This document shows, piece by piece, positions 63,697 to 64,000 of a DNA stretch of 64,000 nucleotides. Numbering within the stretch: position 1 is the first letter of the stretch; each line of letters begins with the position of its first letter. Made by a program: the position numbers and the translations under genes. A model generated the notes under the pieces. It saw only the letters and a program-made list of their open reading frames with translations. It did not search any database and had not been told where the DNA came from. Source of the DNA: Rhodanobacter denitrificans (GTDB lineage: Bacteria > Pseudomonadota > Gammaproteobacteria > Xanthomonadales > Rhodanobacteraceae); NCBI GenBank assembly GCA_003241385.1, contig QFPO01000003.1:248001-312000 (forward strand), in the 5' to 3' direction.

Positions 63697-64000
63697 ATGA
63701 CCACGTGTTCGGCCCGCTTCGCAGCGCTCGCGCTCGCCTTCACGGTCGGCTGGCATGCGGCGCCGGCAGCGGCCGCGCCGACGCCGGTCGCGCGCTGCGA
63801 GCTGGTCAGCCTCGATCTGCTCGACGCACTCGGCCGCGGCGACTACGCCGCCGCGCAGGCGCTGTTCGCGCCGGCCCTGGCCGACGAACTGCCGGCGGCG
63901 CAGCTGCGCACGCTGTGGACCGATACCGCGGACCGGCAAGGCGCGCTGCGCACGGCCGGACGCCCGCACGGCGGGCGCGTCAACGGGCGCAGCGAAGTGT
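63697..64000 (+). CDS. Exported DUF3887-like protein, truncated by window edge
   Basis: First 101 codons of a secreted protein. The signal peptide MTTCSARFAALALAFTVGWH ends near AAPAAAA-PT. The following domain, ELVSLDLLDALGRGDYAAAQ then ALADELPAAQLRTLW, matches the DUF3887 layout, which often precedes an alpha/beta-hydrolase domain. The rest lies outside the window, so whether a hydrolase follows cannot be told. AAGGACGAG upstream serves as ribosome-binding site. Confidence 0.7.
   Translation, partial: MTTCSARFAALALAFTVGWHAAPAAAAPTPVARCELVSLDLLDALGRGDYAAAQALFAPALADELPAAQLRTLWTDTADRQGALRTAGRPHGGRVNGRSEV

Overview
The window comes from a very GC-rich Gammaproteobacterium, most likely of the order Lysobacterales (Xanthomonadales), near the Rhodanobacteraceae. 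This is inferred from several traits: a class II ribonucleotide reductase split into NrdJa and NrdJb, secreted proteins ending in an (I/L)F-x-D-G-F-(E/D) motif, and large membrane-anchored winged-helix/TPR regulators. No rRNA, tRNA, CRISPR array, phage structural gene or intact transposase was seen. Most of the window is ordinary chromosome, except for a lower-GC, repeat-rich accessory stretch at about 30.7-38.1 kb.

Layout. 0-1.4 kb: the end of an AMP-dependent synthetase / thermostable-hemolysin-like pair. 1.5-7.6 kb: a large secreted subtilisin and a large secreted beta-propeller-like protein. 7.8-12.4 kb: a CadC-like TPR regulator and a patatin phospholipase. 12.8-17.1 kb: a lipoprotein sugar dehydrogenase, an ABC-F ATPase and two small unknown proteins. 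17.4-20.7 kb: a YtrA-type GntR/ABC exporter operon whose promoter lies inside a perfect palindrome, followed by an acyltransferase-3 protein. 21-30.7 kb: a secreted orphan, then mipA, a sensor kinase, a response regulator, an RND pump and its adaptor, all on the minus strand. Matching CGACAT direct repeats sit about 90 bp upstream of both mipA and the adaptor gene.

30.7-38.1 kb is a patchwork of two repeat families (about 200 bp and about 160 bp) that share a 20-bp tail. It also holds orphan secreted and membrane proteins, a gene remnant, a DUF805 protein, a delta-60-repeat protein, a small lipoprotein and a low-GC gene with a possible HEPN-like C-terminus. 38.1-42 kb: nrdJb, a Lys/Ala-rich histone-H1-like gene and nrdJa on the minus strand, with an NrdR-like palindrome upstream. 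42.5-50.7 kb: a Do/DegP protease, a PstS-like binding protein, a HAD hydrolase, an M17 aminopeptidase, a HAF-repeat secreted protein and a solitary Fic protein with an operator-like upstream region. 50.7-64 kb: a second CadC-like TPR regulator divergent from a propeller-amidohydrolase, then DoxX, a frameshifted CPCC-family pseudogene, a VOC protein, PEP carboxylase, an M3 peptidase lipoprotein and the start of a DUF3887-like protein.

The clearest functional unit is the kinase/regulator/RND/adaptor/mipA block: cell-envelope stress sensing linked to efflux and outer-membrane change, with a candidate shared operator. Long reading frames opposite real genes are abundant at this GC content and were left out. 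Starts were chosen from ribosome-binding sites, signal peptides, stop/start overlaps and family alignment. Coordinates were read by hand.
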